64,000 nucleotides of DNA from Streptomyces sp. HmicA12 (lineage in GTDB: Bacteria > Actinomycetota > Actinomycetes > Streptomycetales > Streptomycetaceae): the NCBI RefSeq assembly GCF_000373565.1, contig NZ_KB891849.1, positions 208,973 to 272,972 of the forward strand, in the 5' to 3' direction. Shown one piece after another: positions 23,531-31,465 of the stretch. The notes beneath the pieces are model-generated. The model did no database searches. It worked only from the letters and a program-made list of their open reading frames with translations, and was not told the DNA's origin. The position numbers and the translations under genes were made by a program. Positions within the stretch are counted from its first letter, which is position 1, and every line of letters starts with the position of its first letter.

Positions 23531-24961
23531 CTACTTCTTCTTCGCGTCGGCCCAGGTCCGCTGGACCGTCAGGTCCTGCTTGACCTCGGCGAGCTGAACG
23601 GCGACCGCGCTGGGCGCCGTGCCCCCGCGGCCGTCGCGCGAGGCCAGCGCGCCCGGCACGTTCAGCACCGTGCGGACCTCGGGGGTGAGGTGCTCGGAGA
23701 TCTTCGCGAACTGCTCGTCGGTGAGCTCGTCGAGCTCCTTGCCCTCGCCTTCGGCGACCTTGACGCACTCGCCGGCGACCTCGTGCGCGACACGGAACGG
23801 CACGCCCTGCTTCACCAGCCACTCGGCGATGTCGGTGGCGAGCGAGAAGCCGGCCGGGGCGAGCTCCTCCATCCGCTCCCGGTTGACCGTGAGCGTGGCC
23901 ATCATGCCGGTGAACGCGGGGAGCAGGATCTCCAGCTGGTCGCAGGAGTCGAAGACCGGCTCCTTGTCCTCCTGGAGGTCGCGGTTGTACGCGAGGGGCA
24001 GCGCCTTGAGCGTCGCCATCAGGCCCGTCAGGTTGCCGATCAGGCGGCCGGACTTGCCGCGCGCCAGCTCGGCGATGTCGGGGTTCTTCTTCTGCGGCAT
24101 GATCGACGACCCGGTGGAGAAGGCGTCGTGCAGCGTGACGAAGGAGAACTCCTTCGTGTTCCAGAGGATGATCTCCTCGGCGATCCGCGAGATGTTCACG
24201 CCGATCATCGCCGTGATGAAGGTGAACTCGGCGACGAAGTCGCGCGAGGCCGTGCCGTCGATGGAGTTGCCGACGGAGCCGTGCTCGAAGCCGAGGTCCT
24301 TCGCGACCGCCTCCGGGTCGAGGCCGAGCGAGGAGCCGGCGAGCGCGCCCGAGCCGTACGGCGAGACCGCGGTGCGCTCGTCCCACTGCCGCAGCCGCTC
24401 CGCGTCCCGGGCCAGCGACTGGACGTGGGCGAGGACGTGGTGGGCGAAGAGCACCGGCTGGGCGTGCTGGAGGTGCGTGCGGCCGGGCATCGCGGTGTCC
24501 GGGTGCGCCTCGGCGAGGCCGACGAGGGCCTCCTGGAGCTCGGCGATCAGGCCGCCGATGATCCGGGCGTGGTCGCGCAGGTACATCCGGAAGAGCGTCG
24601 CCACCTGGTCGTTGCGCGAGCGGCCCGCGCGCAGCTTGCCACCGAGGTCCGGGCCGAGGCGCTCCAGCAGGCCGCGCTCCAGGGCGGTGTGCACGTCCTC
24701 GTCGGCGATGGTGCCGACGAAGGAGCCGTCCGCGACGTCGGCCTCGAGCCGGTCGAGACCGTCGATCATGCGGGTGAGCTCGTCGTCGGTGAGCAGGCCC
24801 GCCTTGTTCAGCACGCGCGCGTGGGCACGGGAGCCCGCGATGTCGTACGGGGCCAGGCGCCAGTCGAAGTGGACCGAGGCGGAGAGTTTCGCCAGGGCCT
24901 CGGCGGGGCCGTCGGCGAACCGGCCGCCCCAGAGGCGGACATCGCCGGTGTTGCTGCTCAC
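23531..24961 (-). CDS. argH: Argininosuccinate lyase
   Basis: 476 residues, the family's usual length. It has the fumarase/aspartase superfamily signature GSSIMPQKKNP (284-294), the substrate loop SRNDQVAT and RTHLQHAQPV (161-170). It cleaves argininosuccinate to arginine and fumarate, the last step of arginine synthesis. GTG 24961 follows GAGGAGCAGAGCAC. It is separated from the argCJBDR operon by 12 kb but has its own ARG-box promoter, so ArgR should control both. Confidence 0.97.
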   Translation of the reverse strand: MSSNTGDVRLWGGRFADGPAEALAKLSASVHFDWRLAPYDIAGSRAHARVLNKAGLLTDDELTRMIDGLDRLEADVADGSFVGTIADEDVHTALERGLLERLGPDLGGKLRAGRSRNDQVATLFRMYLRDHARIIGGLIAELQEALVGLAEAHPDTAMPGRTHLQHAQPVLFAHHVLAHVQSLARDAERLRQWDERTAVSPYGSGALAGSSLGLDPEAVAKDLGFEHGSVGNSIDGTASRDFVAEFTFITAMIGVNISRIAEEIILWNTKEFSFVTLHDAFSTGSSIMPQKKNPDIAELARGKSGRLIGNLTGLMATLKALPLAYNRDLQEDKEPVFDSCDQLEILLPAFTGMMATLTVNRERMEELAPAGFSLATDIAEWLVKQGVPFRVAHEVAGECVKVAEGEGKELDELTDEQFAKISEHLTPEVRTVLNVPGALASRDGRGGTAPSAVAVQLAEVKQDLTVQRTWADAKKK

Positions 24962-24989
24962 GTGCTCTGCTCCTCTAGCCGGTGGGTGT

Positions 24990-25026
24990 CATGCATGATT
25001 ATGCAGAGTTCCGCATGAATCGTCAA
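24990..25026 (-). promoter_or_regulatory. argH promoter overlapped by an ARG box
   Basis: On the minus strand, TTGACG (25021-25026), a 17-bp spacer and CATAAT (24998-25003). The stretch holds ATTCATGCGG and TGCATAATCATGCAT, tandem TGCAT-type half-sites as bound by ArgR. Repressor would cover the -10 box. Confidence 0.75.
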
Positions 25027-25116
25027 TCGCACCGTCGCGACACGATCCTCCCGCACTCTATCCCGCATGGCGAGACGCATCTGTCCAGCATGTGATCACA
25101 CCGGCATACTCCCCTC

Positions 25117-25704
25117 ATGGGCAAGAGCTACGAGCACATAGACGGCCGGCTGCGCACCTTCATCGAGTCCCAGCCCCTCTTCTTCACGGCCACCGCGCCC
25201 CTCGCAAGCGACGGGACGGTCAACCTCTCCCCCAAGGGCCTCAAGGGCTCCTTCGCCGTCGTCGACGAACTCACCGTCGCGTACCTGGACTTCGCGGGCT
25301 CCAACGCCGAGACCATCGCGCACCTGCGCGAGAACGGCAGGATCACGCTCATGTGGTGCGCCTTCCAGGGGCCGCCGAACATCGTCCGGGTGCACGGCCG
25401 CGGCGAGCCCGTCTTCCGCGACGACCCACGCTTCGGCGACCTGCTCGGGCACTTCCCCGACATCGACCCGACGCGCAACGGCCTGCGCGCGATCATCCTG
25501 GTGCGGGCCGAACTCATCCGGGACACCTGCGGATACGCGGTTCCCTTCATGACGTACGACGAGGAGCGCACCCTGCACGGCGACTTCTTCGTGCGCAAGG
25601 ACGACACCGAGCTCGACGCGTACTTCCAGAAGAAGGAGTACATCGGGAGCAGCCTGGACGGACTGCCCGGGCTGCCGTTGCCGCTGCCGCCCGCTACGTT
25701 CTGA
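25117..25704 (+). CDS. Pyridoxamine-phosphate-oxidase-fold (flavin-binding split-barrel) protein
   Basis: 195 residues of the PNPOx-like split-barrel fold (SQPLFFTATAPLASDGTVNLSPKGL, FVVD/AYLDFAGSNAETIAHLREN). It is probably FMN- or F420-dependent, but true pyridoxine oxidase residues are absent, so the substrate is unknown. A CATACT box lies six bases before the ATG and no Shine-Dalgarno is visible, implying a leaderless transcript. The palindrome TGTGATCACA sits in the spacer. It ends 3 bp before the L,D-transpeptidase gene. Confidence 0.8.
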   Translation: MGKSYEHIDGRLRTFIESQPLFFTATAPLASDGTVNLSPKGLKGSFAVVDELTVAYLDFAGSNAETIAHLRENGRITLMWCAFQGPPNIVRVHGRGEPVFRDDPRFGDLLGHFPDIDPTRNGLRAIILVRAELIRDTCGYAVPFMTYDEERTLHGDFFVRKDDTELDAYFQKKEYIGSSLDGLPGLPLPLPPATF

Positions 25705-25707
25705 CCC

Positions 25708-26427
25708 ATGCGTCCTTTACGTACATGTATCGCCGCGGCTCTGACCGCCGCCGCGCTCGGCGCCACGCTCGGTGCCACGCCGTCCGCCGGTGCCGCCGGG
25801 CCGCTGCCCGCCCGGATGGCGGACACGGGCGCCGGCAGCCAGCTGATCACCGCGCAGGCGCCCCGCGCGTCCTCGACGTCCGGCACCGTCACCTGGTGGG
25901 ACCGGCGCCCCGACGGCCGCTGGGTGAAGGCCGGTTCGGCGCCCGCGCGGTTCGGGGCCAAGGGGCTCGTCGCGGGGACCAAGCGCAAGCAGGGCACCAA
26001 CACGACCCCGGCCGGGCTCTACCGCCTCCCCTTCGCCTTCGGCAACAAGGCGGCGCCGGGCGGCACTTCGGTCACGTACCGGCGGGTGCGCAGCACCTCC
26101 TGGTGGTGCCAGGACAACAAGTCCCGCTCCTACAACCGCTGGACCCAGCCCCGCCCGGCCGACTGCCGCGCCGCCGAGTCCGAGCACCTCGCCGACTACG
26201 GCACGCAGTACGCGTACGCCCTCGTGATCGGCTTCAACTACGACCGGCCGGTGCGCGGGCGCGGCGCCGGGATCTTCCTGCACGTCAACGGACGCGCGGC
26301 GACGGCCGGTTGCGTCTCCGTGCCGAGGGACGACATGCGGCGGATCATGACGTGGGCGCGGCCGGGGCGGGCTCCGCACATCGCGATCGGGACGTCGGGC
26401 GGGGCGACGGCGATCACGAAGTACTGA
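25708..26427 (+). CDS. Secreted L,D-transpeptidase-like protein
   Basis: 239 residues. A signal peptide (RPLRTCIAAALTAAALGATLGATPSAGAA) leads to a YkuD/ErfK-type domain. The conserved His192 and Cys202 lie in GIFLHVNGRAATAGCVSVP, matching the HX(n)GC catalytic pattern, so it can be active in 3-3 peptidoglycan cross-linking or related acyl transfer outside the cell. The Trp-rich segment SVTYRRVRSTSWWCQDNKS is typical of the actinobacterial subgroup. It follows the split-barrel gene by 3 bp with no ribosome site, so it depends on coupled translation. Confidence 0.8.
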   Translation: MRPLRTCIAAALTAAALGATLGATPSAGAAGPLPARMADTGAGSQLITAQAPRASSTSGTVTWWDRRPDGRWVKAGSAPARFGAKGLVAGTKRKQGTNTTPAGLYRLPFAFGNKAAPGGTSVTYRRVRSTSWWCQDNKSRSYNRWTQPRPADCRAAESEHLADYGTQYAYALVIGFNYDRPVRGRGAGIFLHVNGRAATAGCVSVPRDDMRRIMTWARPGRAPHIAIGTSGGATAITKY

Positions 26428-26445
26428 TCGACCGGTGCGTACGGA

Positions 26446-27951
26446 TCACTGATCGCCGGCGTCGGTGTCGGCACGCGGCAGCCGGACGGTGAACGCGGTC
26501 GCGCCGGGTTCACTCGCCAGCGCGACCGAGCCGCCGTGCGCCGTCGCGACCCCGGCGACGATGGACAGGCCGAGGCCTGTACCGCCCCCCTCGCCGCGTC
26601 GGTGCTCGCCGTGCACGAACCGTTCGAAGACCGTGTCCCCGACCTCCGCCGGGACACCGGGGCCGTCGTCGGCGACCGTGAGCAGCACCGCGTCCGGGTG
26701 GCTCGTGAGGGCTGTCGTGACCTGGGTGCCGGGCGGGGTGTGCAGCCGGGCGTTGGCGAGGAGGTTGGCCAGGAGCTGATGAAGGCGGTGGGCGTCTCCG
26801 GCCACCGTGACCGGATCCTTCGGCAGCCGCAGAGACCAGCGGTGCCCGGGCCCCGCCGCGCGGGCGTCGTCGACCGCGTCGAGGACCAGGCGGGTCAGAT
26901 CCACCGGGGCGCGCTCCAGCGGACGGCCCGCGTCCAGGCGGGCGAGCAGCAGCAGGTCGTCGACCATGGCGCCCATCCGGCCCGACTCGGCGGTGATGCG
27001 CTCCAGGGCCCGGGTCACCTCCGGCGGGACCGGGCCGGGGTGCAGCAGGGCGAGTTCGGCGTGGCCGCGGACGGCGGCGACGGGGGTGCGCAGTTCGTGG
27101 CTGGCGTCGGCGGAGAAGCTGCGCAGCCGCTCCTCGCTGCGCTGGCGCTGGGTCAGCGCGTTCTCGACGTGGCCGAGCATGCGGTTGAAGGCACGGGTGA
27201 CCCGGCCGATCTCGCTGTCGGGCGGCGTCGTCTCCGGGGCACGGGCGGGCAGCGCCACCTCACCGCTGGCCAGGGGGAGTTCACTGACCCGGGTGGCGGT
27301 GGCCGCGACCCGGTTGAGGGGGCGCAGCGACCAGCGCACCCACAGGGCGCCGGCGACGCCGGTGGCCAGCAGGGCGATACCGAAGACGACACCGCAGACC
27401 AGTTCCAGCTGGTGGACGGTGGCGTCGACGGGTTCCAGCGGAAGGCCGGTGACGAGTACGTCACCGTCGCGGCCCGCGGCGGCCATGACCCGGTACTCGC
27501 CGAGTGTGGGCAGGTCGACGGAGTGGCCCGCGCCGTCGACCGGCAGGTCGGCGAGTACCTTCTGGTCGGCCCCGTCGAGCCGCACCGACTGGTCGCTGGG
27601 GTCGTCGGCGGAGCGGACCACCCCGGCCTGGGTGACCTTTCCGTCGACCAGACAGACGCCGAGGGTGCCGGTGCTCTGCCGACGGGTGTCGCCGTGCTCG
27701 TCGCCGTCGTGGTCGTCACGGCCGACCCGGGTGCCCCGGTGTTCGAGGCTGGCCGGGTAGGTGCTGCCCGCGTCCTGCAGTTGCTGGTCCAGACGGGAGG
27801 TGAGGAAGCCGCCGAGTTCCAGGACCGCCGCGATCCCCACCGCGGCGCAGCTGATGGCGAGCAGCACGACGAGCCCCGCGGTGAGCCGGCCGCGCAGGGT
27901 GCGCGGCGCCCGCAGCCACCGCGGCGGCCTCGGTCGCTCGGGCCGCTTCAC
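26446..27951 (-). CDS. Sensor histidine kinase of a two-component system
   Basis: 501 residues. Two membrane helices (about 20-42 and 175-200) bracket an extracellular sensor loop with an unusual Asp/His run (GRDDHDGDEHGD). A HAMP domain follows, then the phosphoacceptor His285 in DASHELRTPVAAVRGH. The ATPase has NLLANARLHTP (N box), DDGPGVPAE and GGGTGLGLSIVAGV. It should phosphorylate the regulator encoded just upstream, with which its GTG start overlaps by 4 nt. The acidic/His loop may bind metal, which would fit the divergent reductase operon; this is inference. Confidence 0.9.
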   Translation of the reverse strand: MKRPERPRPPRWLRAPRTLRGRLTAGLVVLLAISCAAVGIAAVLELGGFLTSRLDQQLQDAGSTYPASLEHRGTRVGRDDHDGDEHGDTRRQSTGTLGVCLVDGKVTQAGVVRSADDPSDQSVRLDGADQKVLADLPVDGAGHSVDLPTLGEYRVMAAAGRDGDVLVTGLPLEPVDATVHQLELVCGVVFGIALLATGVAGALWVRWSLRPLNRVAATATRVSELPLASGEVALPARAPETTPPDSEIGRVTRAFNRMLGHVENALTQRQRSEERLRSFSADASHELRTPVAAVRGHAELALLHPGPVPPEVTRALERITAESGRMGAMVDDLLLLARLDAGRPLERAPVDLTRLVLDAVDDARAAGPGHRWSLRLPKDPVTVAGDAHRLHQLLANLLANARLHTPPGTQVTTALTSHPDAVLLTVADDGPGVPAEVGDTVFERFVHGEHRRGEGGGTGLGLSIVAGVATAHGGSVALASEPGATAFTVRLPRADTDAGDQ

Positions 27952-28679
27952 CGGGCCGCCGGCTTGAGGACGTACCCGGTGCCCCGGACCGTGTGGATCA
28001 TGGGTTCGCGGCCCGCGTCGATCTTCTTGCGCAGGTAGGAGATGTACAGCTCGACGACGTGCGCCTGGCCTCCGTAGTCGTACGACCAGACGAGATCGAG
28101 GAGCTGGGTCTTGCTCAGCACGCGGCGCGGGTTGCGCATCAGACAGCGCAGCAGCTGGAACTCGGTCGGTGACAGCTCGACGGGCACGCCTCCTCGGGTC
28201 ACCTCGTGGGCGTCCTCGTCCATCTCCAGGTCGCCGACGGTGAGCAGGGCGGCCGTGGCCCGCTCCCTGGTCATCCCGGCGCGACGCAACAGGCCGCGCA
28301 CCCGGGCGACCAGTTCGGCCAGCGCGAACGGCTTCGTCACATAGTCGTCGCCGCCCGCCGTGATGCCGGCGATGCGGTCCTCGACGGTGTCCCGGGCGGT
28401 CAGGAAGAGCACGCACACGTGCGGCTGGGCGGCGCGCAGCTCGCGCAGCACGGACAGGCCGTCGCGGTCCGGCAGCATGATGTCGAGGACCACGGCGTCG
28501 GGCCGGAAGTCGTGGGCCAGGGCCACCGCGGCGCGGGCGGTGGCGGCGGAGCGCACCTCCCAGCCCTCGTAGCGCAGGGCGCCGGTGACGACCTCGGCGA
28601 GGTCCGGCTCGTCGTCGACGACGAGGACCCGCACGGGGGTGCCGTCGGGGCGGGTCAGGGCTGTGGAGTGTGGGCTCAT
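27948..28679 (-). CDS. OmpR-family response regulator
   Basis: 243 residues. The receiver domain has the acidic pair at 22-23, phospho-acceptor Asp66 in VVLDIMLPD and Lys in DDYVTKPF. The C-terminal winged helix has LSPTEFQLLRCLMRNPRRVLSKTQLLD and ELYISYLRKKID...IHTVRGTGYVL. It is paired with the adjacent kinase and faces the ferric-reductase operon across 139 bp containing two pairs of 11-bp repeats, the likely binding sites. Confidence 0.94.
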   Translation of the reverse strand: MSPHSTALTRPDGTPVRVLVVDDEPDLAEVVTGALRYEGWEVRSAATARAAVALAHDFRPDAVVLDIMLPDRDGLSVLRELRAAQPHVCVLFLTARDTVEDRIAGITAGGDDYVTKPFALAELVARVRGLLRRAGMTRERATAALLTVGDLEMDEDAHEVTRGGVPVELSPTEFQLLRCLMRNPRRVLSKTQLLDLVWSYDYGGQAHVVELYISYLRKKIDAGREPMIHTVRGTGYVLKPAAR

Positions 28680-28700
28680 GGCCCTACCAGGGTCTCCCGA

Positions 28701-28760
28701 TTTCCTTTGAGTTTCCTCTGAAGGCGGGCGCGGGGCCCGTTCTCAGAGGCTGCTCAGAGG
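28701..28760. promoter_or_regulatory. 11-bp repeat pairs between two-component and reductase operons
   Basis: CCTTTGA (28704-28710) and CCTCTGA (28715-28721) are 11 bp apart. TCAGAGG occurs at 28743-28749 and 28754-28760, also 11 bp apart and the reverse complement of the first pair. Direct repeats of 10-11 bp are the usual form of OmpR-family sites. Confidence 0.65.
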
Positions 28761-28818
28761 TTGGCCCAGCACAGTGGCCTTTCCGCACAACCGTTTCGAA
28801 CAACAGTGAGGAGGCCCC

Positions 28819-30189
28819 ATGGTCGCCACCACCCACACCCCGCCCCCCACGAGCCACCGCGCCCAGGCCGCCCGGCCCCGCCGCTCCCCCGCCGCGCCCC
28901 TGCTGGCCGCGGCCTGGGCGGGCGGCTTCGCGGTGCTCGGGCTGTGGTGGCAGAACACGGTCTCCGTGGCGGGCTCCGCGGGCTGGCTGGGCGGGGCCGG
29001 ACGGATCACCGGGCTGCTGTGCGGCTACATGTGCGCGCTGCTCGTCATGCTGATGGCCCGGGTGCCGTGGCTGGAGCACGGCGTGGGCAGCGACCGCACG
29101 GCCCGCTGGCACGCGTCCGCCGGGCGGTGGACGGTCGGGCTGCTCGCGTGCCACATCGTGCTGATCACGCTCGGGTACGCGGCGCAGGCGCACACCGGTC
29201 CGATACGCGAGTTCCTCTCGATCGTGTTCGACCTGCCGGAGATGCTGAAGGGCACGCTGGGCGCGGCGGTCCTGCTGGCGGTCGGCTTCGTCTCGGCGCG
29301 GGCGGTGCGGCGCCGGATGCGGTACGAGACCTGGTACTACCTGCACCTGCTCACGTACGCGGCGATCTTCCTCGCGTTCTGGCACCAACTGGCCCTCGGC
29401 GCCGACTTCGTGGGCAGCGCGGCCGCCCGGGCCGCCTGGTACGTGCTGTATGCCGGCGCCGCCGCGCTGGTGCTGTGGTTCCGGGTGCTGGTGCCGGTGC
29501 GGCTCAATCTGCGGCACCGGCTGCGGGTCGAGGTCGTCGTGCCGGAGGCGCCCGGGGTGCACTCGGTGTGGGTCCGCGGCCGTCGGCTGCACGAACTGGG
29601 CGCGCAGCCGGGGCAGTTCCTGCGCTGGCGGTTCCTCACCCAGGGCCTGTGGGGTGCCTCGCACCCGTACTCGCTGTCCGCGGTGCCGCAGTCCGGTCTG
29701 CTGCGGATCACCGTGAAGTCGCTGGGCGACCACAGCGCGGCGGTGCCGACGATCGCGCGCGGCACCCGGGTGTGGGCGGAGGGCCCGTACGGGGCGCTGA
29801 CCGCGAACCGGCGTCGCCGCCGCAAGGTCCTCCTCCTTGCGGGCGGCACCGGGATCACGCCGCTGCGCACCCTCTTCGAGGCGTTGCCCGCGGCGCCCGG
29901 CGACCTCACCCTGCTCTACCGGGCCCGCACCGCGGCAGAGCTGACGTTCCGTCATGAGCTGGAGGCGATAGCCGACCGGCGCGGGGCGCGGCTGCTGTAC
30001 GCCCTGAACTCGCCGGACGGGACTCGTACCCCGCTCACCGCGGACCGGCTGCGAGCGACGCTGCCCGACATCGCGGAGCACGACGTCTTCCTGTGCGGGC
30101 CGCATCCGCTCGCCGTCGCCGCGTACGAGGCCCTGCGGGCTGCCGGGGTGCCCGCGTCCCGCATCCACTACGAGTCCTTCGAGTTCTGA
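28819..30189 (+). CDS. Ferric-reductase-like membrane flavoprotein
   Basis: 456 residues. The N-terminal half has six membrane helices with His in WHASAGRWTVGLLACHIVL and YYLHLLTYAAIFLAFWHQL, the haem-ligand pattern of ferric-reductase/NOX domains. The C-terminal half is a ferredoxin-NADP-reductase fold: FAD motif HPYSLSA, NAD(P) motif LLAGGTGITPLRTLFEAL and FLCGPHPLAVAAYEAL. It should pass electrons from NAD(P)H through FAD and haem across the membrane. It starts the operon; the next gene encodes the exported flavoprotein that could receive them. Confidence 0.9.
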   Translation: MVATTHTPPPTSHRAQAARPRRSPAAPLLAAAWAGGFAVLGLWWQNTVSVAGSAGWLGGAGRITGLLCGYMCALLVMLMARVPWLEHGVGSDRTARWHASAGRWTVGLLACHIVLITLGYAAQAHTGPIREFLSIVFDLPEMLKGTLGAAVLLAVGFVSARAVRRRMRYETWYYLHLLTYAAIFLAFWHQLALGADFVGSAAARAAWYVLYAGAAALVLWFRVLVPVRLNLRHRLRVEVVVPEAPGVHSVWVRGRRLHELGAQPGQFLRWRFLTQGLWGASHPYSLSAVPQSGLLRITVKSLGDHSAAVPTIARGTRVWAEGPYGALTANRRRRRKVLLLAGGTGITPLRTLFEALPAAPGDLTLLYRARTAAELTFRHELEAIADRRGARLLYALNSPDGTRTPLTADRLRATLPDIAEHDVFLCGPHPLAVAAYEALRAAGVPASRIHYESFEF

Positions 30190-30195
30190 GGAGCC

Positions 30196-30684
30196 ATGAG
30201 CAGCGCCATGAAGGCCCATCCGCTCCGCCGCACCGCCCTGACCTGCGCCGCGACCGTCACCGTGACGGTGCTCGCGCTGGCGCTGAAGCCGCATTCGACG
30301 ACCGCGACGGCGGCGCCGTCCGGGTCGGCACCGTCCGGCGACTCCTCCAGCGGGTCATCGGGCGTGTCATCAGGTGGGTCCGGTTCGTCCGGTGGCTCGA
30401 CCTCCGGGACCCGCACCGTCACCGGCGACACGGTGCAGACCCGCTACGGCCCCGTACAGGTCGAGCTCACCCTGAGCGGCTCGAAGATCACGGCGGCGCG
30501 CGCGGTGCAGTCGCCGGGCGACGACCCGCGCAGCCGGCAGATCAACGCCGCCGCCGTGCCGACGCTCGTCCAGGAGACGCTCAGCGCCCAGAGCGCGCGG
30601 ATCGACACCGTCTCGGGCGCCACCTTCACCAGCGAGGGCTACATCTCGTCGCTGCAGAGCGCGCTGGACCAGGCGCATGGCTGA
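30196..30684 (+). CDS. Secreted FMN-binding domain protein (ApbE target)
   Basis: 162 residues. A signal-like helix (ALTCAATVTVTVLALAL, 14-30) is followed by a Ser/Gly linker (41-72) and one FMN-binding domain. The motif DTVSGATFTSEG (137-148) is the DxxSGATxT signature in which Thr143 is covalently flavinylated by ApbE. It would be a surface-tethered electron carrier. The ribosome site GAGGAGCC overlaps the end of the reductase gene, and the next gene, apbE, overlaps its 3' end by 8 bp. Confidence 0.9.
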   Translation: MSSAMKAHPLRRTALTCAATVTVTVLALALKPHSTTATAAPSGSAPSGDSSSGSSGVSSGGSGSSGGSTSGTRTVTGDTVQTRYGPVQVELTLSGSKITAARAVQSPGDDPRSRQINAAAVPTLVQETLSAQSARIDTVSGATFTSEGYISSLQSALDQAHG

Positions 30685-31444
30685 CGGCAGGGGCCTGCAC
30701 CGCGTGGTGCGCACGATGGGCACGATGTTCTCGTTCACGGTGCGCGATGATCCGACTCCCTTGCTGGACAGTGTGCTTGACGGTGCCGAGGCGCTGCTCC
30801 ACCACGTGGACCGGGTCTTCTCGACGTACCGCGACGACAGCGCGATCAGCGCTCTGGCCCGCGGCGAGAGCGTGCCCGAGGGCCGGCGGGCGGAGGTGGA
30901 CGAGGTGCTCGACCTGTGCGCGCGGGCCGAGCGGGAGAGCGAGGGCTGGTTCTCGGTGCGGCACTCGGCGGGGCTCGATCCGAGCGGCCTGGTGAAGGGC
31001 TGGGCGGTGGAGCGCGCGGCACGGCTGCTGCGCGAGGCAGGCGCCAAAGCGGTCTGCGTGAACGGGGGCGGCGACGTCCAACTCCACGGCGGCCCCTGGC
31101 GGGTGGGCATCGCACACCCCCTCGTCCCCGGCAAGGTGGCGGCCGTCGTCACCTCGGACACGGGCCCGCTCGCGGTGGCGACGTCCGGTACCGCCGAGCG
31201 CGGTTGCCACATCGTCGACCCGCACACCGGCAGGCCGCCGGTCGGCGCCCCGGCCTCGCTGACCGTGGTGCACCAAGGCCTGACCCGGGCGGACACCCTG
31301 GCGACGGCCGCGTACGCACGGGGCGCGGGGGCTCGTGCGTGGCTGACGGGGCAGCCGGGCGTGGCGGCGTTCGCGGTGGCGACGGACGGTTCGACGTGGA
31401 CGACGGGGAGCTTCGGCGCCCCCGCCACCGACCATCAGGTGTAG
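30677..31444 (+). CDS. apbE: FAD:protein FMN transferase ApbE
   Basis: 255 residues. Family motifs: TMGTMFSFTVRD near the N-terminus, DRVFSTYRDDSAISALARG, SGLVKGWAVERAARLL, NGGGDVQLHGGPWRVGIAHP and SGTAERGCHIVDPHTGRPP (metal/FAD site). It attaches FMN from FAD to Thr in the neighbouring secreted protein. No signal peptide is seen, unlike many ApbE, so transfer would occur inside or the N-terminus is atypical. It overlaps the FMN-binding gene by 8 bp and closes the operon. Confidence 0.93.
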   Translation: MADGRGLHRVVRTMGTMFSFTVRDDPTPLLDSVLDGAEALLHHVDRVFSTYRDDSAISALARGESVPEGRRAEVDEVLDLCARAERESEGWFSVRHSAGLDPSGLVKGWAVERAARLLREAGAKAVCVNGGGDVQLHGGPWRVGIAHPLVPGKVAAVVTSDTGPLAVATSGTAERGCHIVDPHTGRPPVGAPASLTVVHQGLTRADTLATAAYARGAGARAWLTGQPGVAAFAVATDGSTWTTGSFGAPATDHQV

Positions 31445-31465
31445 CGACCACATATCGAGACGGGG

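Noticed and set aside
25091..25100. TGTGATCACA palindrome as a Crp-type site
   Set aside because: Too short and lacking the 6-bp spacer of a Crp site; it may be an operator of another regulator but evidence is thin.
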